Below are positions 63,917 through 64,000 of a stretch of 64,000 nucleotides of DNA, one piece after another. Source of the DNA: Littorina saxatilis (taxonomy: Eukaryota > Mollusca > Gastropoda > Littorinimorpha > Littorinidae); NCBI RefSeq assembly GCF_037325665.1, contig NC_090259.1, positions 33,087,238 to 33,151,237 on the forward strand. The letters run 5' to 3'. Under the pieces are notes generated by a model, which was given only the letters and a program-made list of their open reading frames with translations, searched no databases and was not told the DNA's origin. The position numbers and the translations under genes were made by a program. The stretch's first letter is position 1; each line of letters starts with the position of its first letter.

Positions 63917-64000
63917 CAAAGTGTGTAACGGTGTGGCCAGGAGATTCCAGGGTTGTAAGGAGAAAACTGCTGACGCAGCAAGAGTGTGCAGCCCCCTCTT
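63917..64000 (+). CDS. Possible exon running off the window (exon D)
   Basis: After the acceptor TCTTTTACAG the sequence turns GC-richer. One frame reads KCVTVWPGDSRVVRRKLLTQ and on to the window end. An alternative acceptor five bases later (GCAAAG) would put TGTGTAACG in phase 0, fitting exon C's phase-0 end. Too short to identify. Confidence 0.3.

Overview
The window looks like a gastropod mollusc nuclear genome, probably a caenogastropod. This is inferred from intron-rich genes, a secreted fibrinogen-domain protein of the FREP-like kind, an orphon-type H1 histone, tRNA-headed SINEs and very dense DNA-transposon and microsatellite content. No bacterial operons, CRISPR arrays, true tRNA genes or rRNA are visible. 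Only about 3 kb of the 64 kb is protein-coding host sequence.

Layout. (1) 0.8-1.3 kb, minus strand: an intronless linker histone H1 with a globular domain and a lysine/alanine/proline-rich tail. (2) 1.3-15 kb: repeats and non-coding sequence; its right part abuts the 3' end of the next gene and ends in a 134-bp tandem repeat. (3) 15.1-33.6 kb, minus strand: a six-exon gene for a dimethylarginine dimethylaminohydrolase (DDAH)-like protein. Exons 1-4 join in phase and keep the substrate-binding and catalytic Asp/Glu/His/Arg residues of the family. The C-terminal exon lacks the expected nucleophilic cysteine, and exon 5 carries two competing ends. Each of the five introns holds inserted mobile elements, including a 5.5-kb foldback DNA transposon. 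(4) 33.6-49.8 kb: gene-poor, repeat-rich. It contains degenerate CGACAAAAGCTCGA-type minisatellites in opposite orientations, a FLYWCH-like relic, a 2.2-kb TTTATC satellite, a 5'-truncated LINE nested in a SINE, a Mutator-like element with a perfect 9-bp target duplication, and a near-identical 1.04-kb tandem duplication ending in hairpins. (5) 49.8-56.5 kb, plus strand: a four-exon gene for a 381-residue secreted protein (signal peptide, 8-Cys PAN/apple-like region, short EGF-like module, fibrinogen-like domain). Its introns hold (TTG)n, a 59-bp-arm hairpin and nested transposons. (6) 59.8 kb to the end, plus strand: several exon-like open segments with good splice sites that probably belong to another gene running off the window; their phases do not join simply and I do not recognise the product.

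The genes do not form a functional unit. The dominant theme is layers of mobile DNA. Several families could be resolved from target-site duplications: Harbinger-like MITEs with TWA duplications, CAGG...CCTG elements with 5-6 bp duplications, a Mutator-like element with 9 bp, and a 1.2-kb GGTCCATATTAGG element. Points most worth a second look are the DDAH-like protein without its nucleophile, the tandem duplication across its exon-4 splice donor, the 150-bp inverted satellite rich in TCAAGGTCA sites in its intron 2, the hairpin-forming palindromes, and SINEs sharing one body under two different tRNA heads.
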